Notes under the pieces: generated by a model | The model's input: the letters and a program-made list of their open reading frames with translations, nothing else | The model's database searches: none | Told to the model about the DNA's origin: nothing | Source: Chrysochromulina tobinii | Taxonomy: Eukaryota; Haptophyta; Prymnesiales; Chrysochromulinaceae | Length of the DNA stretch: 27,937 nucleotides | Assembly: GCA_001275005.1 (NCBI GenBank) | Contig: JWZX01002173.1 | Span: 1 to 27,937, forward strand | Direction of reading: 5' to 3' | In this document: positions 1 through 8,400 of the stretch, piece by piece | Layout of the letters: each line of letters begins with the position of its first letter | How positions within the stretch are numbered: the first letter of the stretch is position 1 | Program-made: the position numbers and the translations under genes

Positions 1-300
1 GGTGGTGGCGACAAACGGGGTTGACGGGGTGATGGGTGTGGCGGGTGTGGCGGAGGCGAGCGAGGCGAGGGCGGCGGTTGCGGACACGGGTGTGATGGCG
101 AGGGTGGTGGCGGCGACGGTGACGGCGGCGGAGGCGAGGGCGGTGGCCGCGGGCGCGGGTGTGGAGGTGGAGAAGGGGGTGATGGTCGACACACGAGGAC
201 CGATCCGCAACCCAACGGATGAGTTTCTTCTATCCTCTCGACCAAGCCTGCACAGCACGCCAAAGAATGGTTCACGCCGCCAGCTTGCCAGCGGCTAATT
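1..300. other. GC-rich low-complexity segment
   Basis: Simple GGCG/GGTG-type repeats fill about 1-190. Read on the plus strand they give a Val/Ala/Gly-rich frame without domain character. Read on the minus strand one frame gives a Pro/Ser pattern (PSPPPPSPS-like), which resembles the hydroxyproline-rich linkers of algal wall proteins and could be the end of a gene that starts outside the window. I cannot support either reading; from 190 to 300 I see nothing recognisable. Confidence 0.3.
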
Positions 301-560
301 TGGCCGTCTGCTGTGCAACAGGCTGTTCGGCACCATGAATCCGACGTGCCGCACTGGAAGGTCGAGGACTCGACGCACTGGACCAGCCCTTCGCAGCATG
401 CCAAATAATCTCCGTTTTGGCACCCGATCATTGGATGGCAGCCCACATTAGAGCAGGACTGCGCCGCCGCCAGCGGCGCATGGAGCAACAAGTGCAACAT
501 CGGCAATACATGGCGGCCGGACAGGTCACACGATTTCGGTGTGGAAGTTTGTTGTTAACT

Positions 561-614
561 GCCAGTAAAAACCAGAAACACTTCGCGTCTTTTCTCCCAA
601 TTCGGACTCCCATT
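561..614 (+). repeat. Left inverted-repeat arm
   Basis: The reverse complement of this arm reads AATGGGAGTCCGA, then TTGGGAGAAAAGACGCG, then AAGTGTTTCT. It matches the right arm at 2769-2827 nearly base for base over about 42 bp and more loosely over a further 12 bp. Confidence 0.7.
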
Positions 615-687
615 CAGGACTCCGAAACACCCTCCTTCGGCCACCGGTTTGATCCACCCGCAGGTTGCTTTTCGGGTCCTTATCAGC

Positions 688-849
688 ATGGCGTACTCTA
701 AATTCGCCCTGGGCGACGGCGACAGCGACTCTGATTGGGGAGATTTGTCGTCGGAGTGCAGCAGTGACTCAGACGACAGCGATGACAGCGATTGCGACGT
801 GTTTGGGAGCGGCAGAGGTGTGCTGGACATCACACTCTTCCCAGTCTGA
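688..849 (+). CDS. Short acidic Asp/Ser-rich ORF in transposon
   Basis: The 53-residue frame begins MAYSKFALGDGDSD and is dominated by Asp and Ser (SDSDDSDDSDCD) before ending in a hydrophobic GVLDITLFPV. Acidic leaders of this kind often precede the catalytic part of Harbinger-like transposases, so it may be a first exon or a truncated N-terminus. A GAG|GTGTGC site at about 813-821 could be a splice donor. No function can be assigned; it lies just inside the left inverted repeat. Confidence 0.3.
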   Translation: MAYSKFALGDGDSDSDWGDLSSECSSDSDDSDDSDCDVFGSGRGVLDITLFPV

Positions 850-984
850 CACATGATGATGCCTGACTGACCTCATGTGCGCGTCTCTCGTCTGCAACAC
901 TCACACAGAGCAGCGCACTCTCGCGTGCCTGGCCCAAAGAAAGCGCCTAGTCGCTGCGCTACTCCTCTTTGACACGGATCTGGG

Positions 985-1362
985 ATGTCATCGGACATCC
1001 CGGGGTGCCAACGTGCCTGTTCCAGACTTCAGCTGGGACGAGCATGTGCAACGCTTGAGCGAGGCTCAGTTCAAGTTGCGTTATCCGTGGCGCAACAGCA
1101 AGCGCAGCTGAACGCGCAACAGCAGGCGCAGCAGCACGCGCAACAGCTTGCGCAGGAACGAGCACAGCTACAGGCGCAGCAGCAGCAGCCGCAGGCGCAG
1201 CAACAGCAGCTGGTACGACAGCAAGCAGACGCACAAACAACAGCACAGCGACACGCCCAACAGCACGCAACAGCGCAGCAGTGTCAGAAAGCATCGACGA
1301 CGGAGCTACATGCGCAGCTCAGTAGTAAAGGTGGAGAGGTTGGCGACTCACAGGCTGCATGA
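985..1362 (+). CDS. Glutamine-rich hypothetical ORF
   Basis: From about 1091 to 1290 the DNA is a run of CAG/CAA codons broken by Ala, Leu and Arg codons, giving an imperfect AQQQAQ / AQQHAQ protein that would form a coiled or low-complexity helix. The reverse strand would give an alanine/valine run, so the repeat alone does not prove strand or coding. It sits inside the putative transposon and may be a Q-rich segment of a transposon protein. The ATG at 985 is simply the first in frame. Confidence 0.25.
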   Translation: MSSDIPGCQRACSRLQLGRACATLERGSVQVALSVAQQQAQLNAQQQAQQHAQQLAQERAQLQAQQQQPQAQQQQLVRQQADAQTTAQRHAQQHATAQQCQKASTTELHAQLSSKGGEVGDSQAA

Positions 1363-1367
1363 CGTGC

Positions 1368-1409
1368 TTACGTGAGAAAATCGAAACCTTACGTGAGAAA
1401 ATCGAAACC
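1368..1409. repeat. Perfect 21-bp tandem duplication
   Basis: The unit TTACGTGAGAAAATCGAAAC plus a final C occurs twice in a row, at 1368-1388 and 1389-1409, with no mismatch. It lies just past the Q-rich ORF. Confidence 0.85.
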
Positions 1410-1589
1410 GCGACATGATTTTTGCGAGCCTTTTCCGAAAAAGTCAAGAGAAACCACAAAAGGCTTTCATTTTTTTGCGTAAGACTGTTGTGGTTTCGCT
1501 TTGCAGCGTGAGTTTTAGCGCAGCACGCAACTCGCTGCACGCCCTTGACGCCCTTGATGCCCTCACTACTGGCTTGCGCACACAGCCTC

Positions 1590-2560
1590 ACTGCTGCACA
1601 CCATCCACCCCACTGCGCACCTCCCAGACCTATGCTCGTATGCTGGAGGGCGTCCTTCTTCTTGTTCTTCAGAAACTGGTAAGCATAGTCAATGACGGCA
1701 TTGCCCTGGCAGAAATCCCAGAAATCGGCACCATGGGGCTTGGTTGCCCGCCCTCCTGCATTTCCTGGGCGGACTTTTCGTCATCGACATCGTCACCCTC
1801 GCCACTCTGCTTGAACCTCGTGTAGATCTTGGTGAGTAGGGTGCGGAAGTTGCCAAACTCTTGCTTGGCCTTCTCAGCGGTCAGGGCGTAGGTAGTGGGC
1901 AGAAGCCCAGAAGCCCGGCCTTGAGGTTGGCGTACCTGTCGCTCTCCACTCCTGGGAAGTCGATGAGGTCGAAGGTCTTGGACGTGTCGCAGAACAAGAA
2001 CGCGCACAAGTGCCAGAAGCTGTTTTTGGCCTTTCCGTCGAGCTGCGTGCGCGTGAGCTTCTTATCGCGCTGCAGGAACTCGGAGAAGAGTTCATCAGAG
2101 AGGCACACATGCAGAAGGCGCATCATCTTCGAGGCAGACCAGCGCGTCACCACGTCTTCCTCGTGCTCCTTATCCGTTTTTGCAGGGGCCGGAGCACAGT
2201 GGCCGGAGCGCCCAGAGCAGGTGAGATGGTAGCTGTGGGGAGTGCTGCGGACTGCATGAGCCATGCGACGCACTTCTTCACGTCCCAGTGTTTGGGCTTC
2301 TGGGACGGGTCGCGCTCCATGATCGCTTGCCAGAGCTCACTCTGCCTCGGTTTGCTGGTCTCCGGTTTCCAGCCGGAGAGCTTTTCGTGGAAGGTAAAGC
2401 CTGATGGCACCCAACCCGTTTGGATTTGGCGTGCGGCATCAAGTCTGACCAGATCCAGCTTATCTCTCTGAGGCCAAGCTCCTGTTTTCTCCGCCCCTCC
2501 GTTACCATCTCCATCAGGAAAGCCATCTGGGCTCTCATCTTCTTCCTGATGGCCTTCCTG
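1590..2560 (-). pseudogene. Frame-broken transposon-associated gene (SANT/Myb-like look)
   Basis: On the minus strand good coding sequence jumps between frames. About 2560-2230 reads WVPSGFTFHEKLSGW and WDVKKCVAWLMQ. About 2200-1893 reads RWSASKMMRLLHVCLSDE and FSEFLQRDKKLTRTQLDGK. About 1890-1735 reads KQEFGNFRTLLTKIYTRFKQ. About 1735-1590 reads HGADFWDFCQGNAVIDYAY. Together they look like one protein of about 300 residues with an aromatic-rich, Myb/SANT-like helical domain of the kind found in accessory proteins of protist DNA transposons. Several frame jumps, without good splice sites at each, argue for a decayed copy; unrecognised introns are the alternative. The element family is inferred from overall character only. 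Confidence 0.5.
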
Positions 2561-2671
2561 GGCAGCAGGGGGCGCAACGGTTGCGATAACGACCTGAGGC
2601 TGGGTCTCAGCGACACCGACCAGAGTATGGAACGCATCCAGGACGAATCAATTGCCGAATTCGTCTGCGCC

Positions 2672-2701
2672 GTACATTTCAGACCCGGGTCTGAAATGTA
2701 C
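2672..2701. repeat. 30-bp perfect palindrome
   Basis: GTACATTTCAGACCC is followed immediately by its exact reverse complement GGGTCTGAAATGTAC, with no spacer. It lies just upstream (minus-strand sense) of the broken transposon gene and inside the inverted-repeat pair. Confidence 0.95.
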
Positions 2702-2768
2702 TGGCCGCAGGCAAATCGGAGCGCGAACCGCTGCCTGTGAGGCCTAGGCAAAAAGGCCCCAGGTCTCA

Positions 2769-2827
2769 AATGGGAGTCCGATTTGGGAGAAAAGACGCGA
2801 AGTGTTTCTTGTTGAAACCGGCAGTAA
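2769..2827 (-). repeat. Right inverted-repeat arm
   Basis: Inverted partner of 561-614. The core match is almost perfect, with one A/T difference in the first 41 bases, and then decays into an A-rich stretch ending near ATGTATTGC. ATGTATTGC also occurs, inverted and offset, outside the left arm at about 504-512. Confidence 0.7.
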
Positions 2828-3109
2828 AAAAAATGTATTGCAATCACCGATCCGCGACGGGTCGGTGGCGCGTACGAGACGAGATGCGGTTGCGGAGCTC
2901 GATAACGATATTCGTCCCCGCCCTGACCGACGACGTCCCCACGTCCCACCAGGCCGGGTGGCAGGCGCGAGGCCCCGGCGAGGACGTGAGCGACGCGAGT
3001 TGAGCGAGCTCACCGACTCAATGTCAAGTCTCGTGACGCAATGGGTACGCCGTCCTGCCGGCGTGTTCACAAGGAGGATTCGGCGAGCAGTGCTCACGAA
3101 GTTCATGAG

Positions 3110-3907
3110 TCATGACGGCCGCTCGCCGTCCATAAAGTCGGCCTCGCCGCTCTTGGCGGCCTGGCGCGGCGCCACCCGAAGCACAAGCTCACAGTCCTCC
3201 TTGAGCTCGGCGATGGACGCCTTGCACGCGAGTCGCCACGTCGGGTGCTTCGCAAGCATTTGACGCTCCTGGGATGCTTGGACACTGAGTGCCTGAATGC
3301 CCTTTGTCACCTCTAGAGCGCAGGTGCAGCAGGTGCCTTCGCCGCCGCAGTCGCCTGTGCCCCAGCCCGCGTCGAAGCGGCGCGCGAGCGGGTCGTTCAG
3401 CTTGATGCCGCGCGACAGGATGGAGCGCCGAAGCGGCATCCCGGGCAAGAGCTCGAGCATCTCATCTGCCCGTCCACCCTCTTGTGGAAACTGCAACGTG
3501 ACGCTCACGCGCGGAAGTCGCTCGAGACGGCGCAGCGTTAGCTCGATGGGCCTCGTGGGGTCCAGCGAGCCCAGCACCGCGACCGTTTGGTCGTAGGTGA
3601 GGCCTTCAACTGTGATCGACTCGCTGGCGGGGCCCACAGCGACGATGGCGTCGCCAGGAAGGATCGGGTTGGACGCCGAGGCAGCATTGCTGCCCGCCAC
3701 AACGCTCTCGACAATGACCAATCCGGACTGGCCATCGGATCCCAACTCCTCGAGGGCAATTCCGAGCCCGGGCCCGTTGCGAGGCACTAGCGTCCTCACC
3801 TCGGCAAGTCTCCAACCAGGCTCTTTGGCGATGAGCTCCACCGAATCAGCGTTTCGGTTGCGCTGCAGGCCCCACAGGCCGGAGGCCTGCTCAAAGGTGA
3901 CAGCCAT
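3110..3907 (-). CDS. PDZ domain plus [2Fe-2S] ferredoxin-fold protein
   Basis: The N-terminal half has a PDZ-like fold: GLGIALEEL, then GLVIVESVVAGSNAA, then ILPGDAIVAVG at about 3780-3610, followed by VEGLTYDQTVAVLGSLD. The C-terminal third carries a ferredoxin-type cluster motif: Cys-x5-Cys-x2-Cys at about 3319-3355 (CGGEGTCCTC) and a fourth Cys in RLACKA at about 3226. The spacing resembles adrenodoxin/ISC-type [2Fe-2S] proteins. Such fusions suggest a redox-sensing or assembly factor tethered through PDZ, probably plastidic by analogy. The frame is open upstream to a TGA near 4000, giving a hydrophobic leader (FVLLSVLLTAPLAPASS) without an ATG. The first in-frame ATG is 3907, so either the leader is added from an upstream exon or translation starts at 3907. 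An ATG at 3999 lies in another frame. Confidence 0.75.
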   Translation of the reverse strand: MAVTFEQASGLWGLQRNRNADSVELIAKEPGWRLAEVRTLVPRNGPGLGIALEELGSDGQSGLVIVESVVAGSNAASASNPILPGDAIVAVGPASESITVEGLTYDQTVAVLGSLDPTRPIELTLRRLERLPRVSVTLQFPQEGGRADEMLELLPGMPLRRSILSRGIKLNDPLARRFDAGWGTGDCGGEGTCCTCALEVTKGIQALSVQASQERQMLAKHPTWRLACKASIAELKEDCELVLRVAPRQAAKSGEADFMDGERPS

Positions 3908-4181
3908 ACGGAGCGACGTTATGCGGGGCGACGAAGCCGGTGCGAGTGGCGCGGTCAGGAGGACGCTGAGCAACACAAAGCGCCGTCGCGACGGAGTTCA
4001 TGTAAAGTCAAGATAAGAAACAAGCCATTCTACAGCACTGTACAATAGTCGCACAAGCAAACATGCAAGATCTTGAGACTAATCGAGGCCGCTTCTTCAC
4101 TGCTTCCTGTGACAGCTTCAATTTCGGCCAGACGGACCTGAGGCGCTGGAGCTGGGGGACAATGGCTGTAGACCGATACTT
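3908..4181. other. Intergenic region between PDZ and F-box genes
   Basis: The 5' leader of the PDZ gene (3908-4016) lies here, with a single AAGTCAAG at about 4006-4013 on the plus strand, like the pentamer tracts in other promoters of this window. The rest (4020-4181) is the downstream flank of the F-box gene; nothing else is recognisable. Confidence 0.4.
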
Positions 4182-5915
4182 TCAGACCGCTCGCCATTTA
4201 CGGATCACATGCGCGCCCGCGTCTACCACATGCAGCTCGCCGCTGCCTGTGACCGTGCAGCCATAGAAGCTGTGCCAGTCGTATGGTGAGATGTAGCCGC
4301 GCCCACCCTCGCCAGCATGCCGTACCACCTGACGCAGCTCGCCGGCAAGCGTGAAGCAAAGCAGCCTGGTCGAGCCGCTGCACCCCTCCCGTGTGTCGTA
4401 CTCGGTGGCCACAAGATGCTCATTAACAAAGGCGAGGCCGCGCGCCTCGCGGAGCAGCGGGTGCGTAATCGAGCGCAGCAGCACGCCATCGAGGGTGCAC
4501 ACGATGATGCGCCCAACATGGCGCCCACACGGCAACTCGCCTCGTTTGCCGCCGCCCGAGGAGACGAATAAATGCCCTCCGCATTCGGCGATGGCCGTTG
4601 GCTCGTACAGTTCCCACTGAGCCCCGAAACGGCGCGGCGCGAGCCACACGAGATGCTCCTCGTCGAAGCACACGAGCTCGTGGGCCGGTCGATCGCAGAC
4701 ATACACTCGACGGCCGATGCAGCAAACCCCCTCGGGACCCTGCAGCACGCCTTTGGGGGCGCTCCACGAGTGCACGAGTCTCGCGGTCCCCGTTGTCTCG
4801 ATCTCATAGCGATGCAGAGAGCCTGTGCGATCGGCGACAAAGGCGCTCTCGCCGGAAAAGGCCACGCCAGTGGGATGGAATCTATGCAGATTGAGAGGAC
4901 TCGTGAAGATGCAAGGTTCAACCACACGGGATGACAAGACGAATGGGACTGGAAGTTTGAGCCGTGCTGGAAGGGCGGCGATGTGCGTTGGCGTCCCATT
5001 TGTGCGTATGGGACGCCATGTCTCGTGGAGCAGGTCCCATGTGCCGTGGACCTGCTCCATCGACGTCTCATCCAAGACGTGCCATTCGCGCAGACGTGCC
5101 TTCACAAGCTGGTTCCATGTCGAGCTGACGGCGGCCGCGCGGCATAGCGAGGAGTATGGAAGTAAGGCGAGGCATACGTCCAAGAAATCGGCGTTTGCCA
5201 CGATTTCAGCGAAGGAACTAGCTGAGGATGCAGCGACGCGCGACTCGCCCCGTGGTGCCTGCCGCCGCGTTCCCTCCACAGTCTCGCGGCGGTCGGAGGT
5301 GGCCCGCCGTTTCTCGTTCGTGGGAGACGCCTTTTGCTGTCGTCCGCCCTGTGAACTTGGGTGTGAACTTGGGGCTTTGGGCTTGGGCGCGGGCTCTTTG
5401 GCGGCGGTAGGCGCGTGCGCGGCGAGGGGCCGTCCCATGTGGCCACTGGTGAAATGGATGAGCTGGGCGAACTTTGGGTGCACCTTGAGGATGTCAGACG
5501 GCCACGAGTTGCGAGGGAAGTCCGCCTTATTGAATTGCATGAAGATGGAAGCCTCCGCATCCATGTGCGAGAGGAAGGGCGCGTAGTAGCCATTGAGCTC
5601 GTCGGCGTAGGGTAGGTCCCACATGCCCCACATGCACAGCGTACCGCGGTCTTTGACGACCTCGAACCTGTTCAACGCGGCGATTGTGAGATGCGCGTAC
5701 ACGTAGCTGTTCGAACCGGGCGTCGGGTTCCCAAGCATGAACGTGATTCGCTTGCTGTCGAACTTGACCTCAGCCGCGCCAGCGTCGAAGGTGCCGATGT
5801 ACACTTGCGACATTATGACGATTACGTCGTCAGGGTCCACGTCCTGCGCCTTTTCGATCAGACGATCCACGGCGGGCGGGGATTGCAACGCGTGTCTGCA
5901 TGGCCAGTCGTCCAT
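4182..5915 (-). CDS. F-box protein with beta-propeller domain and novel N-terminal domain
   Basis: The 577-residue single-exon protein has three parts. Residues 1-165 form a conserved-looking globular domain of unknown family (IVIMSQVYIGTFDAG, TLCMWGMWDLPYADE, NGYYAPFLSHMDAEASIFMQ). Residues 166-245 are a basic, Pro/Ser/Lys-rich linker. Residues 246-290 resemble an F-box (FLDVCLALLPYSSLCRAAA then SSTWNQLV). The C-terminal 240 residues show repeated propeller strands of NHL/SMP-30 type: PTGVAFSGESAFVADRTG, GPEGVCCIGRRVYVCDRP, EPTAIAECGGHLFVSSG, ARGLAFVNEHLVATEYDT, and ELHVVDAGAHVIRKW before the stop. F-box proteins recruit substrates to SCF ubiquitin ligases; the propeller would be the substrate arm. 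It is head-to-head with the phosphodiesterase gene, 502 bp apart. Confidence 0.75.
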   Translation of the reverse strand: MDDWPCRHALQSPPAVDRLIEKAQDVDPDDVIVIMSQVYIGTFDAGAAEVKFDSKRITFMLGNPTPGSNSYVYAHLTIAALNRFEVVKDRGTLCMWGMWDLPYADELNGYYAPFLSHMDAEASIFMQFNKADFPRNSWPSDILKVHPKFAQLIHFTSGHMGRPLAAHAPTAAKEPAPKPKAPSSHPSSQGGRQQKASPTNEKRRATSDRRETVEGTRRQAPRGESRVAASSASSFAEIVANADFLDVCLALLPYSSLCRAAAVSSTWNQLVKARLREWHVLDETSMEQVHGTWDLLHETWRPIRTNGTPTHIAALPARLKLPVPFVLSSRVVEPCIFTSPLNLHRFHPTGVAFSGESAFVADRTGSLHRYEIETTGTARLVHSWSAPKGVLQGPEGVCCIGRRVYVCDRPAHELVCFDEEHLVWLAPRRFGAQWELYEPTAIAECGGHLFVSSGGGKRGELPCGRHVGRIIVCTLDGVLLRSITHPLLREARGLAFVNEHLVATEYDTREGCSGSTRLLCFTLAGELRQVVRHAGEGGRGYISPYDWHSFYGCTVTGSGELHVVDAGAHVIRKWRAV

Positions 5916-6417
5916 CGGCGCGCCGTATCGAGCGAGACGTCAAGAAAAGGCAAAATCGTTACAAGAGATGTTAAGTTGGCGCGGGCTGTTCGGGCTCCCA
6001 GGTCCCGCGCTTCCAGAGCGTGCTGGCCCAGGTCCCGCGCACATGCCCGTGGCGCTCGTGGAAGCGCCGCGGCGTCTCGACTGTACCGGGTAGCTGACGC
6101 TGTTAGCTTAACGCGTTAGCTGACGCATCGAGTCCGGGTCAGATTGTTTTTCTGGTCGGATGTGAGCTGCCGACGTGTGCCGAGTTGCAGCCGAGCTCCC
6201 GAATAGGCATTAATTGGCCCAAATAGGCCGGCATTAAATCTGCGGAGTTCCCGATGGGGCAATAATTTGTCGCAGGAGTGCCGTATAATAAATCACTGCT
6301 CTGGATGGCGAGCAGAAAAGAATCTTTTCCCTTGCATCTTCCCCATCTACGTGGTCCAACTGCCACGAGTTTTGTCCGTGGCGGCCTGTGTCCACAGTTA
6401 GGTTGTAACCAGGGCTC
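5916..6417. promoter_or_regulatory. Divergent promoter region, F-box / phosphodiesterase
   Basis: This 502-bp spacer must hold both promoters. It has a TATA-like CGTATAATAAATC at about 6282-6294, 125-135 bp upstream of the phosphodiesterase ATG. Near 6091-6126 there is a doubled TAGCTGACGC separated by GTTAGCTTAACG, and near 6218-6240 two AATTGGCCC/AATAGGCC-like words. None is a proven element. Confidence 0.35.
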
Positions 6418-8400
6418 ATGGGCTCATGCTGCGCCAAGGAATCGGCGATCGATCGTGCCGACGTTCAGGTAGATCTTCGCAATCCTCCGCCAGTCCTCCG
6501 CCATGCCATACGCGCGGCGGCGCTGGCCGCGGAGGATGGGAGCTCCGCTTTGAAGCGCGAACTCGAGCTGCTGCTGGCTGCAGTAATGGAGCCCTCTTCG
6601 CTCGACCACCAGGCGAGGAGCACGGGCGATGCCCCCCTCCCGTTCGCTTCGATGCTCTCTCTTCATGTTGACGAACAGGCGCCTGACGAGAGATTCGCGT
6701 CGATGCTATTGCAAGGCTCTCGTACAAGCGACGATGACGGCACACAGGCGACTCACGAGAGAGTTGCGTTCTGGCTGCGCGAGACGCTCATCGGTAAGAG
6801 CAGCCTGAGCAGTGCCATTACTCGCTCTGCACGCCCTCTGTGGTCGGTGAGAGCAGCGCCAGACGCTCCTCGACTACCACGTTCACGTTCGAACAGGTTG
6901 GAAATCCCCTTTCGTGATGGCGAGAGCCGTGATGACGAGAGCCATGATGACGCGAATCCGAGTCCATCGTCATTGTGGGTGCAGCCGGAAGCCATGGCGA
7001 TGGCCCTCAGCGGAGAGCTGTTCGATGAGCCTCTCACGATCAGCGACAGTGCAAGGGCGGATGCGCTGGCGTGCCTGGGCACGTGGGACTATGACACGCT
7101 CGCGCTGCAGGAGGCTTCGGGCGGACACGCCCTCCTCCTCGTCGGCGAGGCGCTCTTCGAATGGCACCAGCTGCACGAGCCTTGCCACGTTGAACGGCCG
7201 GTGTTGCATCGCTTCCTGCGCGCCCTCGAGGCGTGCTACGGGGACCATGAGTACCACAATTCCATGCACGGCGCCGATGTCGCGCTCGGGGTGCACCATT
7301 TCATCGTCAACTTTGGCCTGACGGCGCGCCTCACGAAGCTGGAACTGCTCGCCGCCTTCGTTGGGGCGCTCGTCCATGACTTCAACCACCCCGGTACAAA
7401 CAACGGGCATGAGGTGCGGGCGAGGACGGAGCGCGCGCGCACGCATACGGATGCGATCCTAGAGCGTCATCACCTGCACTCGACATTCACACTGCTCGCG
7501 ACGCCGGCGTTCGACGTCTTTGGCGAAATGCCAGCTGGCGATCGGGAACTCTGCCGAAAGCTCATTGTCGATATGGTCCTCGCGACCGACCTGAAGATGC
7601 ACTTCGACATCATCTCGACCCTTAGCACACTGGCTGCTCAGCACGGCGCGGCCGCTGCAGTCTCTGCCGAAGCACTCCGTCTGCTACAGATACAGAGCCT
7701 CGACCGCTCAAATAGCGGCGAACGACGCGGTCGAGCCGCAAGGGTTTCTCGAGAGGTTTTCGAGGATGGCGGCGAACGACGCGGTCGAGCCGCAAGGGTT
7801 TCTCGAGAGGTTTTCGAGGATGCCGCGAGAGGTTCGCGAGACTTTCTCGAGAGGGCGGAGTGGACCTCTCCCTTCCAGGCGCAGGCGCATGTGGCGGTGC
7901 CTCTGCTGCTGGCTGTGGCGATCAAATTTGCTGACCTCGGCCATTGCTTCAAGCCGTTTCAGATGCACAAGAAATGGGCGCAGCGGATCACGAACGAGTT
8001 CTGGGCGCTCGGCGACCGCGAGCGCCAGCTCGGCATCGCCGTCTCGCCGCTGTGCGACCGGGTCAAGGACTCCAACGTGCCCATGTCCCAGATTGGCTTC
8101 TTCGAGTACATCTGCGTGCCATTCTACTCGATCGTGGCGGACCTCGTCGACCCGACCATGCTGCCTTGGGTACGCGTGCAAGCAAATCTGCAGTCGTGGG
8201 GAGAGGTTCAGGTGGCGCGCGCCGCCGCAGCGGCTACTGCGGTCCAAAGCATCCATCGAGGTAAGGCAGCGCGCGCTCGCGCGAACGTTGAGCGCGCGGA
8301 GGCGGCACGTGCTGCCGCAGAGGCGGCCGCGGAGGCGGCCGCAGAGGCGGCACGCGCCGCCGACGAGGACCGCGGCAACTGTGTGTGTTCAGACGGATGA
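6418..8400 (+). CDS. 3',5'-cyclic nucleotide phosphodiesterase (class I, HD domain) with IQ motif and acylation signal
   Basis: The enzyme hydrolyses cAMP and/or cGMP to the 5' monophosphate. Class I signatures are in order: HNSMHGADV at about 280 (family HNxxHAxDV), HDFNHPGTNN from His320, ATDLKMHF with Asp391, FADLGHCFKPF with Asp506, then GDRERQLGIAVSPLCDR and IGFFEYICVPFY. The HNxxH, HD and distal Asp residues that coordinate zinc and magnesium are intact. The start MGSCCAKES is a textbook N-myristoylation plus palmitoylation signal, so the protein is probably membrane-bound. After the catalytic domain an IQ-like motif (AVQSIHRGKAARARA, about 608) suggests calmodulin binding, followed by an alanine-rich helix ending in NCVCSDG. 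A 54-bp in-frame duplication (7717-7824) lengthens a loop inside the catalytic domain. Substrate choice cannot be read. Confidence 0.9.
   Translation: MGSCCAKESAIDRADVQVDLRNPPPVLRHAIRAAALAAEDGSSALKRELELLLAAVMEPSSLDHQARSTGDAPLPFASMLSLHVDEQAPDERFASMLLQGSRTSDDDGTQATHERVAFWLRETLIGKSSLSSAITRSARPLWSVRAAPDAPRLPRSRSNRLEIPFRDGESRDDESHDDANPSPSSLWVQPEAMAMALSGELFDEPLTISDSARADALACLGTWDYDTLALQEASGGHALLLVGEALFEWHQLHEPCHVERPVLHRFLRALEACYGDHEYHNSMHGADVALGVHHFIVNFGLTARLTKLELLAAFVGALVHDFNHPGTNNGHEVRARTERARTHTDAILERHHLHSTFTLLATPAFDVFGEMPAGDRELCRKLIVDMVLATDLKMHFDIISTLSTLAAQHGAAAAVSAEALRLLQIQSLDRSNSGERRGRAARVSREVFEDGGERRGRAARVSREVFEDAARGSRDFLERAEWTSPFQAQAHVAVPLLLAVAIKFADLGHCFKPFQMHKKWAQRITNEFWALGDRERQLGIAVSPLCDRVKDSNVPMSQIGFFEYICVPFYSIVADLVDPTMLPWVRVQANLQSWGEVQVARAAAAATAVQSIHRGKAARARANVERAEAARAAAEAAAEAAAEAARAADEDRGNCVCSDG
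7717..7824 (+). repeat. 54-bp in-frame tandem duplication in phosphodiesterase
   Basis: Two adjacent copies (7717-7770 and 7771-7824) differ at one base at the end. Each encodes GERRGRAARVSREVFED-like residues, lying between the ATDLK helix and the FADLG metal site. It lengthens a surface loop or, less likely, is a retained intron. Confidence 0.9.

Larger units (their letters stand above)
561..2827. mobile_element. Degenerate DNA transposon bounded by inverted repeats
   Basis: Two near-identical arms in inverted orientation (561-614 and 2769-2827) enclose about 2.2 kb. Inside are a short acidic ORF (688-849), a glutamine-rich ORF (985-1362) and a minus-strand gene broken into several frames (about 1590-2560). 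Inverted repeats around a cluster of ORFs, one with a SANT-like, tryptophan-rich look, are the usual design of PIF/Harbinger-like and related cut-and-paste elements, which often carry a second DNA-binding gene. No transposase DDE/D core is recognisable, so this is either a non-autonomous or decayed copy, or two solo repeats that happen to flank genes. The inverted arms are seen directly; the element class is inference. Confidence 0.5.

Noticed and set aside
428-613. Minus-strand small protein similar to a plus-strand one near 2770
   Set aside because: The similarity (GVRIGRKDAKCF against GVRFGRKDAKCF) is explained by the inverted DNA repeat and is unlikely to be protein conservation.
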